A DNA stretch of 64,000 nt from Pedobacter sp. B4-66 (lineage in GTDB: Bacteria > Bacteroidota > Bacteroidia > Sphingobacteriales > Sphingobacteriaceae): assembly GCF_018492665.1 (NCBI RefSeq), contig NZ_JAFVME010000018.1, forward strand, positions 59,568 to 123,567, written 5' to 3'. The notes beneath the pieces were generated by a model. That model did no database searches. It saw only the letters and a program-made list of their open reading frames with translations, and was not told where the DNA came from. Below, piece by piece: positions 8,251-17,508 of this stretch (the first letter of the stretch is position 1; every line of letters starts with the position of its first letter). The position numbers were made by a program, and so were the translations under genes.

Positions 8251-10050
8251 ATGCAAAAAATAAGAAATATAGCTATCATAGCCCACGTTGACCACGGTAA
8301 AACTACACTGGTCGATAAGATCTTACACTCTTGTTCAATCTTCCGCGATAACGAACAATCGGGAGATTTAATACTTGATAACAATGATTTGGAGCGTGAG
8401 CGCGGTATTACCATCGTGTCAAAAAACGTTTCGGTTATGTACAAAGACGTTAAAATCAACATTATTGATACCCCTGGTCACGCCGATTTCGGTGGTGAGG
8501 TAGAGCGTGTATTGAAAATGGCTGATGGTGTATTGTTATTGTGTGATGCTTTTGAAGGTGCCATGCCTCAAACACGTTTCGTAACTCAAAAAGCTTTGGC
8601 TTTAGGCTTAAAACCTATCGTTGTTGTAAATAAAGTTGATAAAGAAAACTGTCGCCCTGAAGAAGTTTACGAGCAGATCTTCGAATTGTTCTTCAACTTA
8701 GAAGCAACAGAAGAGCAACTTGATTTCCCGGTTATCTACGGTTCATCAAAACAAGGATGGATGAGTACTGACTGGAAAACACCTACAACAGACATCTTCG
8801 CACTTTTAGATGCAGTTGTTGAAAAAATTCCTGCAGCACCAACAAACGACGGTACTTTACAAATGCAAATCACCTCTTTAGATTATTCATCTTTCGTAGG
8901 TCGTATTGCTGTTGGTCGTGTACACCGTGGCGTAATTAAAGAAAACCAACCGGTTACTTTAATTAAACGTGATGGTAAAATGGTAAAATCAAGAGTAAAA
9001 GAATTATATACTTTCGAAGGTTTAGGTAAAATCCGTGCCACTGAAGTAAAATCAGGTGATATCTGCGCAGTTGTAGGTATTGATGGTTTTGATATTGGTG
9101 ATACTATTGCTGATTTCGATGCTCCTGAGCAATTGCCGGTAATCAAAATTGATGAGCCAACGATGAACATGTTGTTCACTATCAATAACTCACCATTTTT
9201 TGGTAAAGAAGGTAAATTTGTAACTTCTCAGCGTTTGAAAGAACGTTTATATAAAGAAATTGAGAAAAACCTTGCACTTAAAGTTGTAGAAACTGAGTCT
9301 CCTGATGCTTATTTAGTGTACGGAAGGGGTATTCTCCATTTATCAGTATTAATCGAGACTATGCGTCGCGAAGGATATGAAATTCAGGTTGGTCAGCCAC
9401 AGGTAATCATCAAAGAAATTGATGGTAAAAAATGTGAGCCTATCGAAACTTTAATCGTTGATGTACCGGGTGAAGTTGCTGGTAAAGTAATTGAATTGGT
9501 AACACAACGTAAAGGTGAGTTATTGATTATGGAACCAAAAGGTGATTTACAACACTTAGAGTTCGATATTCCTGCACGTGGTATCATCGGTTTAAGAAAT
9601 AACGTATTAACCGCTACAGGTGGTGAAGCGATTATGGCTCACCGTTTCAAAGCTTACGAGCCTTGGAAAGGTGTAATCCCTGGTAGATTGAACGGTGTAT
9701 TGGTTTCTATGGAAAAAGGGAGCACTACAGCTTATTCAATTGACAAATTACAAGATCGTGGCCGTTTCTTCGTTGATCCGGGAGTAGATATTTACGAAGG
9801 ACAAATCTTAGGAGAGCACATTCGTGATAATGACTTGGTTATTAACATCGTAAAAGGTAAAGCTTTAACTAACATGCGTGCTTCTGGTACAGATGATAGT
9901 CAGCGTATTGCTCCGGCAATTAAATTCTCTTTGGAAGAGGCTATGGAGTACATCCAGGCTGATGAGTATATCGAGGTAACTCCGTTAAGCATGCGTTTAC
10001 GTAAAATTCACTTAACTGAAGCTGCACGTAAACTTAATAAAATAGTATAA
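8251..10050 (+). CDS. typA: Translational GTPase TypA/BipA
   Basis: The 599-residue protein has the translation-factor GTPase motifs: IIAHVDHGKTTLVDKIL (G1), RGITIVSKN (G2), IIDTPGHADFGGEVERVL (G3), VVNKVDKENC (G4) and YGSSKQGW (G5). EF-Tu-like domain 2, EF-G-like domains III and V and the TypA-specific C-terminal domain follow; length is normal. TypA binds the 70S ribosome at the factor site and aids 50S assembly and stress adaptation, notably in the cold. It is monocistronic, with its own promoter and terminator. Codon choice is strongly biased (CGT for Arg, GGT for Gly), fitting high expression. Confidence 0.98.
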   Translation: MQKIRNIAIIAHVDHGKTTLVDKILHSCSIFRDNEQSGDLILDNNDLERERGITIVSKNVSVMYKDVKINIIDTPGHADFGGEVERVLKMADGVLLLCDAFEGAMPQTRFVTQKALALGLKPIVVVNKVDKENCRPEEVYEQIFELFFNLEATEEQLDFPVIYGSSKQGWMSTDWKTPTTDIFALLDAVVEKIPAAPTNDGTLQMQITSLDYSSFVGRIAVGRVHRGVIKENQPVTLIKRDGKMVKSRVKELYTFEGLGKIRATEVKSGDICAVVGIDGFDIGDTIADFDAPEQLPVIKIDEPTMNMLFTINNSPFFGKEGKFVTSQRLKERLYKEIEKNLALKVVETESPDAYLVYGRGILHLSVLIETMRREGYEIQVGQPQVIIKEIDGKKCEPIETLIVDVPGEVAGKVIELVTQRKGELLIMEPKGDLQHLEFDIPARGIIGLRNNVLTATGGEAIMAHRFKAYEPWKGVIPGRLNGVLVSMEKGSTTAYSIDKLQDRGRFFVDPGVDIYEGQILGEHIRDNDLVINIVKGKALTNMRASGTDDSQRIAPAIKFSLEEAMEYIQADEYIEVTPLSMRLRKIHLTEAARKLNKIV

Positions 10051-10079
10051 ATAGGAATTTTTTCTATTGATAAGTCATA

Positions 10080-10113
10080 AAGCCTGTTTCGCAAGAAACA
10101 GGCTTTTGTTTTT
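10080..10113 (+). terminator. Rho-independent terminator after typA
   Basis: An 11-bp perfect stem, AAGCCTGTTTC (10080-10090) and its complement (10095-10105), with a GCAA tetraloop is followed by a T-rich run. Confidence 0.9.
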
Positions 10114-10162
10114 TGTTATTTTTGTATTTTAATACAGAAACCCCATTTTAATAAAAGATACT

Positions 10163-10879
10163 ATGGAATCATTAAAAGGTAAAAATGCAATAATCACAGG
10201 AGCCGGAAAAGGTTTAGGGAAGGCAATGGCGATAGCTTTGGCACAAGAAGGTGTTAATATAGGGCTGATGGCAAGAACTACAACAGATTTACAAATCCTG
10301 GCAGAAGAATTAAAACAATACGGAGTTAAAACAGCAATCGCTACGGTTGATGTTTCTGATATAGAAAATGTGAATGCAGCTGTTAGTCAGGTTAAATCTG
10401 AATTGGGCGTAATTGATATTTTAATTAACAATGCCGGAATAGCTTCTTTTGGGCCGTTCCTAGAACTGGAGCCATCAAGATGGGAAGAGATTGTTAAAGT
10501 AAATTTATTTGGTGCTTATTATACCACAAGAGCAGTTTTGCCAGAAATGATAGAGAGAAAAACTGGAGATATCATTAATGTTTCATCTACAGCAGGTAAA
10601 AACGGAGCTGCAGTAACAAGTGCTTACAGCGCTTCTAAATTTGGTTTAATTGGAATGTCTGAGTCATTAATGCAGGAGGTGCGCAAGCATAACATTCGCG
10701 TAACTACGCTGTTGCCGAGTACAATTGCAACTGATATGGCTAAGGATCTTAAATTAACTGATGGAAACCCTGATAGAGTAATGCAACCTGAAGATTTTGC
10801 AGAGTTGGTTGTTTCTCAGTTAAAATTGAACAGAAGGGTGTTTGTAAAAGAAGCGGGTCTTTGGTCTACAAATCCATAA
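10163..10879 (+). CDS. SDR family oxidoreductase, 3-ketoacyl-reductase-like
   Basis: This 238-residue classical short-chain dehydrogenase has the cofactor motif AIITGAGKGLGKA (about 9-21), LINNAGIASFG, the catalytic serine in INVSSTAGKNG and SAYSASKFG with Tyr and Lys intact. The sequence is FabG-like, but genuine FabG usually sits among fatty-acid genes and this one stands alone, so its substrate is open. It ends in a repeat-rich intergenic region facing the convergent glycosyltransferase gene. Confidence 0.88.
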   Translation: MESLKGKNAIITGAGKGLGKAMAIALAQEGVNIGLMARTTTDLQILAEELKQYGVKTAIATVDVSDIENVNAAVSQVKSELGVIDILINNAGIASFGPFLELEPSRWEEIVKVNLFGAYYTTRAVLPEMIERKTGDIINVSSTAGKNGAAVTSAYSASKFGLIGMSESLMQEVRKHNIRVTTLLPSTIATDMAKDLKLTDGNPDRVMQPEDFAELVVSQLKLNRRVFVKEAGLWSTNP

Positions 10880-10890
10880 AATAACTATTT

Positions 10891-11046
10891 AGAGAAACGG
10901 GTTTCAGGAACAGACTAATTTCCGATTCTTACTGGAGTTAGAATAAAGTTGTATTAGGCTATAGTCTAACCAGACTCTGACCGGAGTCAGACTTGAGTCT
11001 GAGTTGAGTCTAACAGATTGTAGATTTTTCTCGAACCCGTTTTTCT
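10891..11046. repeat. Long imperfect inverted repeat between convergent genes
   Basis: The outer arms AGAGAAACGGGTTTC (10891-10905) and GAACCCGTTTTTCT (11033-11046) are near-complementary and bracket the whole intergenic space. Inside are many copies of GAGTC/GACTC words, including GACTC-tgaccg-GAGTC around 10973-10988. The region probably acts as a two-way terminator and could fold into a branched hairpin. Confidence 0.6.
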
Positions 11047-11796
11047 TTAATCGTTAGTTCTGCGGTGGCGGATGTAATACTGAGCCAGATTAATTGCAAT
11101 GAAAACGTGGTTAATCAAATTTGGAATTAGCCCGTAGTACTTGGTGAATATGTGAAAACGCTCTTTTAGACTAGCCATGTGCTTTTTTTTAGAAATCCCA
11201 CCTACCAGATACTTGGCTACATAAGTATGTGTATTCACAATGCTTGAGGCATGCTTTGCGGCTTTAATAATCCAATCGATATCAGCGCTGTACTTGTATT
11301 TTAAATCAAAAGGCTCGGCTAAACTTCTTCTAACGTAAATGGCCTGATGACTTACGCTCATTCCATATCTAAAACTTTGCCAGTCAAAATTTTCAGGAGC
11401 ATGATGTCTTCTCTGACCCAAACTTATCCAGTCCTCATCATACATCTCAGTTTCGCCATAGTAAATGTCGGCTGAGCTTGCGCTTTCAAACACTTCGGCT
11501 ACTGTTTCCGGGGCATAAATCTCATCGCCAGAGTTCATGAAAAGTACATAATCGCCTGTAGCAAGGGAAAGTCCTTTGTTCATGGCATCGTAAATACCCT
11601 TGTCAGGTTCCGAAATGAATTGAGCTAGCCTCGATCTGTAATTATAGATCTTGTCAACGGTGCCATCTTTTGAAGCACCATCAATAAGGATGTACTCAAT
11701 GTTTTTATAGGTTTGATTTAGCACAGAAAGCATGGTGCGTTCAATATCCTTTACATTATTATAAACGATAGTAATAACACTTAACTTGGGCTGCAT
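11047..11796 (-). CDS. Family 2 glycosyltransferase (WcaA-like)
   Basis: The 249-residue GT-A protein begins KLSVITIVYNNVKDIERTMLSVL, with the family 2 segments YIEYILIDGASKDGT, DKGIYDAMNKGLSLATGDYVLFMNSGDE (nucleotide-sugar binding) and a W/D region SADIDWIIKAA. It has no clear membrane helix and probably acts at the inner face of the cytoplasmic membrane on a lipid-linked glycan. It follows the GT4 gene by 19 bases in a minus-strand surface-glycan group. The donor sugar cannot be told from sequence. Confidence 0.88.
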   Translation of the reverse strand: MQPKLSVITIVYNNVKDIERTMLSVLNQTYKNIEYILIDGASKDGTVDKIYNYRSRLAQFISEPDKGIYDAMNKGLSLATGDYVLFMNSGDEIYAPETVAEVFESASSADIYYGETEMYDEDWISLGQRRHHAPENFDWQSFRYGMSVSHQAIYVRRSLAEPFDLKYKYSADIDWIIKAAKHASSIVNTHTYVAKYLVGGISKKKHMASLKERFHIFTKYYGLIPNLINHVFIAINLAQYYIRHRRTND

Positions 11797-11815
11797 GTGG
11801 TTCTAAATCTAAAAA

Positions 11816-13087
11816 TTATCGGGGCTGTAAATCAATCAGTGATTGATACAATAATAAGTGTTTTTCTGCAATTACTTGCTCAGAGAAGTGATTTAAAATT
11901 GTTCTTCTTGCTTCTTTCTGAATTTCAGGAGCATTTTCATCATGATATAACCACTCCATTCCGGTGGCAAGGTCTTCTGAGGATTCGTAATCTGCAAGAT
12001 AGCCATTTTCAAGATGTCTAACCATGTCTGGTATGCCACCTGTTTTAAAGGCCACTACGGGGGTTGCACAAGCCAGACTCTCCATTACTGTATTCGGAAG
12101 ATTGTCTTCAAGAGAGGGGGTTATAAATGCATCAGCAGCCGAATAACACTTGGCCAGGTGAGCGTCGTTGTTAATAGTCCCCAGAAATGTGGTTTTAAAT
12201 GGGAACTCTGGCATTTCGGCATTATCCTTATTGCCAAAAATTACCAGTTCTATGTTTTCTTTAATAATTCCAGGTCTGGTTGCCAGATCATTTAGGGCAT
12301 CTATAAGATAGGAGGTGCCTTTATGCTTGTCGTTTTTAGAAGGCATAAAACCACTCATCAACACAAACTTACTTGGGTCTATTTTCAGGATTTTTTTTGC
12401 TTCAGATTTTACGTAAGGCTTAAAAACTTCTGTCTCGATTGTGTTTGGGATAACCGTTGTTTCCCTAAATCCCAATAAACTGCTTAATTTAACAGAGTTT
12501 GCCATCCATTTACTTGGTGCAACAATGTGGAAGTTAAACTCTGAATATGCCTTTTTCTTACGCAACCAGGTTCTGTGCGAAAAGTCGTTTTTACCGCTCC
12601 ATCTTAACAATGGGCAATTTCCGCATTCCTTAAAGTAGTTTTCGCAGGAATAACGAACGTGACAACCACCTGTAAATGCATTACTGTCGTGAAATGTCCA
12701 TACTACAGGCTTTTCCAGTTCGTCAATTTCGGCAAGAAACTTAGGCGAAAGGAATCCATGGTTTACCCAATGCAAATGAATAATATCGGCTTCTTGTACC
12801 GTTGGATGGTCAACTACGGAAGTTCCAAACCACTGTAATGAGAAAGGTGTTTTTACCGCTTTGGATACTGCCTTTGATAAATAGCGTTCAGAAAGAATAT
12901 TAAAAACTGCACCAGCTTTTGCAAAAGGGCCTTTACTAAAAGTTCCTGTTTTTAAACTTTCTTTAAACTGAAGGTAAACCATTACTTTGGAGTCCACGCC
13001 ACTTGCGTTTAGCGCATCACTTAACCTGAGGCAGGCTCTTCCGGCGCCTCCATTTCCTTCGTATGTATTTAGGTGAACTACTTTCAA
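11816..13087 (-). CDS. Family 4 (group 1) glycosyltransferase
   Basis: This 423-residue GT-B enzyme has the N-terminal KVVHLNTYEGNGGAGRACLRL, the acceptor-domain WTFHDSNAFTGGCH and the C-terminal nucleotide-sugar site with FITPSLEDNLPNTVMESLACATPVVAFKTGGIPDMV. The start must be TTG at 13085-13087: an in-frame stop lies directly upstream and KVVHLN is the expected first strand. A cysteine-rich insert (CHVRYSCENYFKECGNCPLL) is typical of some family members. It probably extends a lipid-linked surface oligosaccharide together with the next gene. Confidence 0.9.
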   Translation of the reverse strand: MKVVHLNTYEGNGGAGRACLRLSDALNASGVDSKVMVYLQFKESLKTGTFSKGPFAKAGAVFNILSERYLSKAVSKAVKTPFSLQWFGTSVVDHPTVQEADIIHLHWVNHGFLSPKFLAEIDELEKPVVWTFHDSNAFTGGCHVRYSCENYFKECGNCPLLRWSGKNDFSHRTWLRKKKAYSEFNFHIVAPSKWMANSVKLSSLLGFRETTVIPNTIETEVFKPYVKSEAKKILKIDPSKFVLMSGFMPSKNDKHKGTSYLIDALNDLATRPGIIKENIELVIFGNKDNAEMPEFPFKTTFLGTINNDAHLAKCYSAADAFITPSLEDNLPNTVMESLACATPVVAFKTGGIPDMVRHLENGYLADYESSEDLATGMEWLYHDENAPEIQKEARRTILNHFSEQVIAEKHLLLYQSLIDLQPR

Positions 13088-13092
13088 TTAAT

Positions 13093-13100
13093 CAAACTTA
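13093..13100 (-). promoter_or_regulatory. Candidate -7 box close to the GT4 start codon
   Basis: On the minus strand it reads TAAGTTTG, a perfect TAnnTTTG, only 5 bases before the TTG start codon. If real, the transcript would be leaderless or nearly so. No strong -33 TTG is seen. Confidence 0.35.
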
Positions 13101-13260
13101 GATAAAAGTTTCCTTTTTAAAACGGTTACGCAGCCTAAAATAATATATATTTTCAATCTTTATTAAATTCTTGTGTATTTTCGTCTGACTTTGATTTTTT
13201 ACAAGCTTTAAGCGATTAAATCCTGCAATGATCATCTATTTAAAGAACTAAAAAGACAAT

Positions 13261-14010
13261 ATGGGTAACCTGTTAACCGACAGACAGTTTTGGGTGAATT
13301 ATTGGGAGAGTAAAACCGGTTTATCGGTTAGTATTCCTGAAAACTATCTTTTTCATAAAGAACTTGCCAGTATTATTGCCGGTCAAAAAGTTAAAACAGC
13401 TATTGAACTGGGTGGCTTCCCTGGATATTACGCAGTTTTTCTGAAAAAGTATTTTAAACTTGATGTTACCTTGCTTGATTACTTTGTACACCCGCCGGTT
13501 ACAAGTTCTTTATTAGAAGCTAATCAATTAAACGAAAAAGATATCCATATTATTGAAACTGACCTGTTCAATTACACACCTGAGAAACAGTATGATCTTG
13601 TTTTGTCCTGTGGTCTTATTGAGCATTTTAATGATACTGCCGATATTATTAACAGGCACATCAATTTTGTAAAGCCGGGAGGTACCTTGTTTATCACTCT
13701 GCCTAACTTTAAAGCTTTAAACGGGTGGTTTCAAAAAAACTTCGACAAGGAGAATTACGATAAACACAACATTAATTGCATGGATCCTAAACTGCTAGAG
13801 AATATCTGTAAGCGGGCAGGGTTACAAGTTGTTCAATCTAAATATTTTGGCCATTTTAGCTTGTGGTTGGAGAATGAACAGCAAAAACCGGTAGGAGTAA
13901 GGTTGTTGAAAAAGTCAATGTGGCTAACCGGTAAAATATTCACTAAAGTATTTCCGTTCAATTCTAAGCAACTTTCGCCTTACATTATTTTAGAAGCCAG
14001 AAAAGCTTAG
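13261..14010 (+). CDS. Class I SAM-dependent methyltransferase
   Basis: This 249-residue protein has the SAM-binding motif I AIELGGFPGYYAVFLKK, an acidic end of strand 2 (DVTLLDYF), the post-motif YDLVLSCGLIEHFND and FVKPGGTLFITLPNF. Such methyltransferases lie in glycan clusters, where they methylate sugars or lipid carriers. It is the only plus-strand gene in the group and is divergent from the GT4 gene across 173 bases, so it has its own promoter. The acceptor is unknown. Confidence 0.85.
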   Translation: MGNLLTDRQFWVNYWESKTGLSVSIPENYLFHKELASIIAGQKVKTAIELGGFPGYYAVFLKKYFKLDVTLLDYFVHPPVTSSLLEANQLNEKDIHIIETDLFNYTPEKQYDLVLSCGLIEHFNDTADIINRHINFVKPGGTLFITLPNFKALNGWFQKNFDKENYDKHNINCMDPKLLENICKRAGLQVVQSKYFGHFSLWLENEQQKPVGVRLLKKSMWLTGKIFTKVFPFNSKQLSPYIILEARKA

Positions 14011-14013
14011 TTG

Positions 14014-14913
14014 CTATTTTAACCGTTGTATTACATAGCGTTTTAATCTTTCCCAGAAGGTTCCTTTTCTATTTTTAAGGAAACCTTTGATGGCCTCGTA
14101 TGCAGCTGCATTTTCTTCAATTGAGGTAGGAAATTCAGTAATAGGTTTTGGATTGATGATTACATTATAGATGTCGTTGATACCTGAATGTATTCCTGAT
14201 CCATCGTGGCCTATGTTATTGACTAACGATTGTGAAGGATTAAGCGTTAGACCACCCTTTAAAAATATTGAGGCATACCATCTGATTGCCCAAGAGTTAT
14301 TTTTACCTTTTTTAAAATCCTCCATCTGTTTCCAGAAGTTCATGGTGTGTTCAATAGAAAAAGCACTTTTGGCAGATTTATCAAACTTAGCCATCAAGGT
14401 GTCTATGTTTGGTTCAAAATGTTGCCATGCTCTTTCCCATGTAGCCCATCCCCAGCTGGTAGCGGCACGATAGAAAAAGGTTTCAGGTAAATCGGCTCCT
14501 TTTAAATTATACATGTAAGCGCCAATGTGCATTACCTTGCTTTCGTCACGGTAACGGTTTAAAGCCTCATTGAAATAGGTTAATGTGTATGGAGAGGTAA
14601 TCAGGTCATCCTCAAAAACAATTACTTGTTTATAGTCTTTAATGAGTTTGCTTACGCCTATTATAACAGACTTGGCAAGCCCCATGTTTTCTTTGCGTTC
14701 TACAACTTCAACAGATTTAAACCCTTCAATATTTTTAAGCAGCTCCCTTACTTCAAGTACATTTTTCTCATCGTCCTCAGATTTAAATCCATCAGAAAAC
14801 ACGAACAATCTGCTTTCAGCAGCCATTTCATTTTGTTGCAAAAACTTGATTGTACGCGCAGTATGTTGAGGGCGATTGTAAACAAATAATGCTATGGGAG
14901 CAAAGGTTTGCAT
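14014..14913 (-). CDS. Glycosyltransferase, GT2-like (sugar transferase)
   Basis: This 299-residue GT-A-like protein has PIALFVYNRPQHTARTIKFL at the N-terminus, LFVFSDGFKSEDDE, ENMGLAKSVIIGV and the metal-binding acidic motif VIVFEDDLITSPY. SWGWATWERAWQHF is a recurrent motif of this HlpA/FkbM-neighbour class. It is 4 bases downstream of the methyltransferase gene 14918-15541 and so is part of that unit. Donor and acceptor are unknown; placement suggests a surface-polysaccharide role. Confidence 0.82.
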   Translation of the reverse strand: MQTFAPIALFVYNRPQHTARTIKFLQQNEMAAESRLFVFSDGFKSEDDEKNVLEVRELLKNIEGFKSVEVVERKENMGLAKSVIIGVSKLIKDYKQVIVFEDDLITSPYTLTYFNEALNRYRDESKVMHIGAYMYNLKGADLPETFFYRAATSWGWATWERAWQHFEPNIDTLMAKFDKSAKSAFSIEHTMNFWKQMEDFKKGKNNSWAIRWYASIFLKGGLTLNPSQSLVNNIGHDGSGIHSGINDIYNVIINPKPITEFPTSIEENAAAYEAIKGFLKNRKGTFWERLKRYVIQRLK

Positions 14914-14917
14914 AAAT

Positions 14918-15541
14918 CTAGTCTTTTATACCCTCAACAATTAACGAAGAATAACCTAGAGGCTCATTAAAACGCTTGTCATATCTCTTAGATCTGATGA
15001 TGTGACCATCTTTGCTATCCCACTCGTTAAAATGGAACTTACCATTTTCATCGTAATATTCTAAAAGATTTACGCGATAACCCGACTCCTCAAATGCTTT
15101 AGATAATGTTTTATAGTCGTATAGTAATTTATGGTCATGTGCGCCTTCACCATGTCCACCCGGTTTTACCATGTTTATATAGTCAGGATTAGGGTGTAAG
15201 CCATCAGGAACTGCAATTCTAACTGTCCCACCTTTTTTAAGGTATTTGTTGCAATTTTTTAAAGCAATAAGCGCATCATCGTAACTGATGTGCTCAAAAA
15301 CGTGCTCAGCTAAAAAACGATCAGCCTTTTTATCACCAAACAAATTGTCGAACGAAGCAATCTCTAACAAATTAAGGTTTTCGATATTGGTAGGTAGCCA
15401 ATCTTTGTAATCGGTTGTATGTGCGCCAATTATGATCTGAAGTTTTCCGGTGCTGTTTTTTATTTTAGCTTTAAGCTGGATGAGGTCCAGTATGTTTTTG
15501 GGCTTATATACAATTGATCTTATCACCTTTCTTAAGGACAT
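14918..15541 (-). CDS. Predicted SAM-dependent methyltransferase (COG4627-like)
   Basis: The 207-residue protein reads KLQIIIGAHTTDYKDWLPTN, where the usual Gly-rich motif I is degenerate, followed by ADRFLAEHVFEHISYDDAL, the conserved 'EHVxEH' motif of this class, and LKKGGTVRIAVPDGLHPNPDYI. These proteins occur in lipopolysaccharide and capsule loci. A basic N-terminus (SLRKVIRSIVYKPKNIL) may bring it to the membrane. It is probably cotranscribed with the glycosyltransferase 4 bases downstream. Confidence 0.8.
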   Translation of the reverse strand: MSLRKVIRSIVYKPKNILDLIQLKAKIKNSTGKLQIIIGAHTTDYKDWLPTNIENLNLLEIASFDNLFGDKKADRFLAEHVFEHISYDDALIALKNCNKYLKKGGTVRIAVPDGLHPNPDYINMVKPGGHGEGAHDHKLLYDYKTLSKAFEESGYRVNLLEYYDENGKFHFNEWDSKDGHIIRSKRYDKRFNEPLGYSSLIVEGIKD

Positions 15542-15623
15542 CTTTAATATGTTATGATTTGTGGTAAAGTTAAAACGTTAAATGCAAAGCGCTAATATAT
15601 TAATATTAAAATTTATGTAGCGC

Positions 15624-16967
15624 TTATTTAGGCTGATCGGTTGAACCTTTTAATTTCTGGAATAATGTAATTAAGAGCAACGATTTAAGCATCATAATGC
15701 CTTGATGCCTTGTTTTAGGGATCAATAAAATCCAAAATGTAGAACAAGCGTATGCAATTAATGTAGCAAATGCAGCTCCTGCTATTCCATATTTAGGGAT
15801 CCAAAAGATATTTAATACAATATTAATCAGGGCACCCATTGCCGTACGCAGCATAGAAAGCTTGGTATAGCCTTCAGCAATTAAAAACTGACCGCTCGCA
15901 GTGCCTAGAAATACAAAAATTCCTGCCCAAATGTTTATGGATAATACCTGAGCTCCACTATAATACTCTGCCGGAAACACATTTCTGAAGATCAATGGAG
16001 CGGTTAGTGTAACACCTATGGCAATAGCCATGCTAATCCACACCATTAAATCGTACATGTTTTGCATTCTTTTTTGATACCTCACCTGGTCATCTCTTCG
16101 AGCATTCATAATGGCAGGGAATACCGAGGCTGTGATCGCAACAGGGATAAAATACCATGCTTCTGCGAACTGAACCGCATTGGCGTAATTTCCTAATGCA
16201 CCGGAACCGATATAGTATTCAATCATCAGCTTGTCAATGTTCAGGTAAATAGAAACAAGGATGGCTGAAAATGCCAATGGCCATGAGTTTTTTAACAGAA
16301 ATCTTGCAATGTCACTCTTAAATGTCCATTTAAGGATTGATTCTCCATTTTTCTGATAAATAAATAAGTAACCTGCTGCCAATAATACGGCATCCAATAA
16401 AAGCGCAATAACAAACCACTGAAGGCTCGCGCCAATTAGGATTAAATTGACCTTAATAGCAGCGGAAAGCAGGTTTCCGGCCACCTGAACACGCATGATA
16501 TATTTGCCTTGCGTTCTCGACTGGAAGTAACTATCAATGATGTTGAATGATTGAATCAGACCAGTAAAACTAACTGTCATAATAAAAATCAATGGAGCAT
16601 CAATTGTTTTATAGTTATTAACTATAGTGTAGGTGGCGTAGATAAGGGGTAGGATGATAAGTCCTCCGATAATCTTTAAAATGAAGGCTGTGCCAAGTAG
16701 TTGATTCTTTTTCTCTGGATTACGTAATAGTTCCCTGGTTACAAAACCATCTACTCCTAATGCCGCTGCGGCAGTAAAAAAAGTTGTAAAAGCCACAGGA
16801 TAGTTAAGTATTCCAAGCTGCTCTTTGCTCAGGTAATGGGTTAATGCAATTGATGCCAGAATTTTAATAGCCATGCTTCCCACTCTGGCCAACATTAACC
16901 ATCCGGTATTTTTTACATACTTCTCCAGGGCCTCCTGATCAAAGCCTTTAATGCTTGGAATCTTCAC
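15624..16967 (-). CDS. Polysaccharide flippase (Wzx/PST-like, MATE superfamily)
   Basis: This 447-residue polytopic protein has about 12-14 membrane helices (for example IALTHYLSKEQLGILNYPVAF, LLSAAIKVNLILIGASLQWF, WPLAFSAILVSIYLNIDKLM). YLNIDKLMIEYYIGSGALGNYANA is typical of O-antigen and capsule repeat-unit flippases. The start is GTG at 16965-16967. It would move the lipid-linked oligosaccharide made by the neighbouring glycosyltransferases across the inner membrane. No Wzy polymerase or Wzz is visible in the window. Confidence 0.9.
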   Translation of the reverse strand: MKIPSIKGFDQEALEKYVKNTGWLMLARVGSMAIKILASIALTHYLSKEQLGILNYPVAFTTFFTAAAALGVDGFVTRELLRNPEKKNQLLGTAFILKIIGGLIILPLIYATYTIVNNYKTIDAPLIFIMTVSFTGLIQSFNIIDSYFQSRTQGKYIMRVQVAGNLLSAAIKVNLILIGASLQWFVIALLLDAVLLAAGYLFIYQKNGESILKWTFKSDIARFLLKNSWPLAFSAILVSIYLNIDKLMIEYYIGSGALGNYANAVQFAEAWYFIPVAITASVFPAIMNARRDDQVRYQKRMQNMYDLMVWISMAIAIGVTLTAPLIFRNVFPAEYYSGAQVLSINIWAGIFVFLGTASGQFLIAEGYTKLSMLRTAMGALINIVLNIFWIPKYGIAGAAFATLIAYACSTFWILLIPKTRHQGIMMLKSLLLITLFQKLKGSTDQPK

Positions 16968-16991
16968 GCTTAATCGCTCTCGTTATTTTTA

Positions 16992-17390
16992 CTAGGTTAA
17001 AGGTGCACCAACTGATACTTTACAGTCATGTCCTGGTTGTCCGTGTGGCGGATTTAATTTTACTTCTTTATTTGTGTTAGTTGTTGGCGCTTGTTGTTGT
17101 ACAGTAGGAGCAGCTACGGGAGCTTGTGCCGCCGGTGCAGCTGTGTTTTTCGCATTTAGTGGAGCGCCTACAGGAAGTGCGCAGTCATGAAAAGGCTGGC
17201 CATGTGCCGGATTGTTTGCGGGTCTTTCACCTGAAGCTGTACTTTGCTGAACCGCGGTTGATGGAGCTGCAGGCTGTGTCGTAGGTACACCATTCGGTGT
17301 AGGTGTTACGATATTCTGAGTTTCTTTAGGGCTGGATTGACAAGCTGAAAACGCGATTGCTAATGAGCAGATGTAAAGGATTTTTTTCAT
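16992..17390 (-). CDS. Lipoprotein with two HGQPxHDC motifs
   Basis: The 132-residue protein has a lipoprotein signal with lipobox FSAC (Cys at about 17). A long Pro/Ala/Thr/Gln-rich disordered linker follows, with two copies of the motif HGQPxHDCxxxVGAPL, at about 64-80 and the very C-terminus. Similar repeats occur in other small Bacteroidota lipoproteins of unknown role; the invariant His, Asp and Cys suggest metal or redox binding, which is inference. It follows the flippase on the map but probably has its own promoter upstream at 17391-17508. Confidence 0.65.
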   Translation of the reverse strand: MKKILYICSLAIAFSACQSSPKETQNIVTPTPNGVPTTQPAAPSTAVQQSTASGERPANNPAHGQPFHDCALPVGAPLNAKNTAAPAAQAPVAAPTVQQQAPTTNTNKEVKLNPPHGQPGHDCKVSVGAPLT

Positions 17391-17508
17391 TGAATATTTT
17401 TTAAGGGATTAATAAAATAATTATTGATTAAATGTTCAAATAACGCAATAGTTAATGTAAAGAATCGTACAATGGTGTAAAATTCTCGATGTGCTCATTT
17501 ACTTGTAG

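Noticed and set aside
10163..10879. FabG of fatty-acid synthesis
   Set aside because: It stands alone without fatty-acid genes; only SDR membership is supported.
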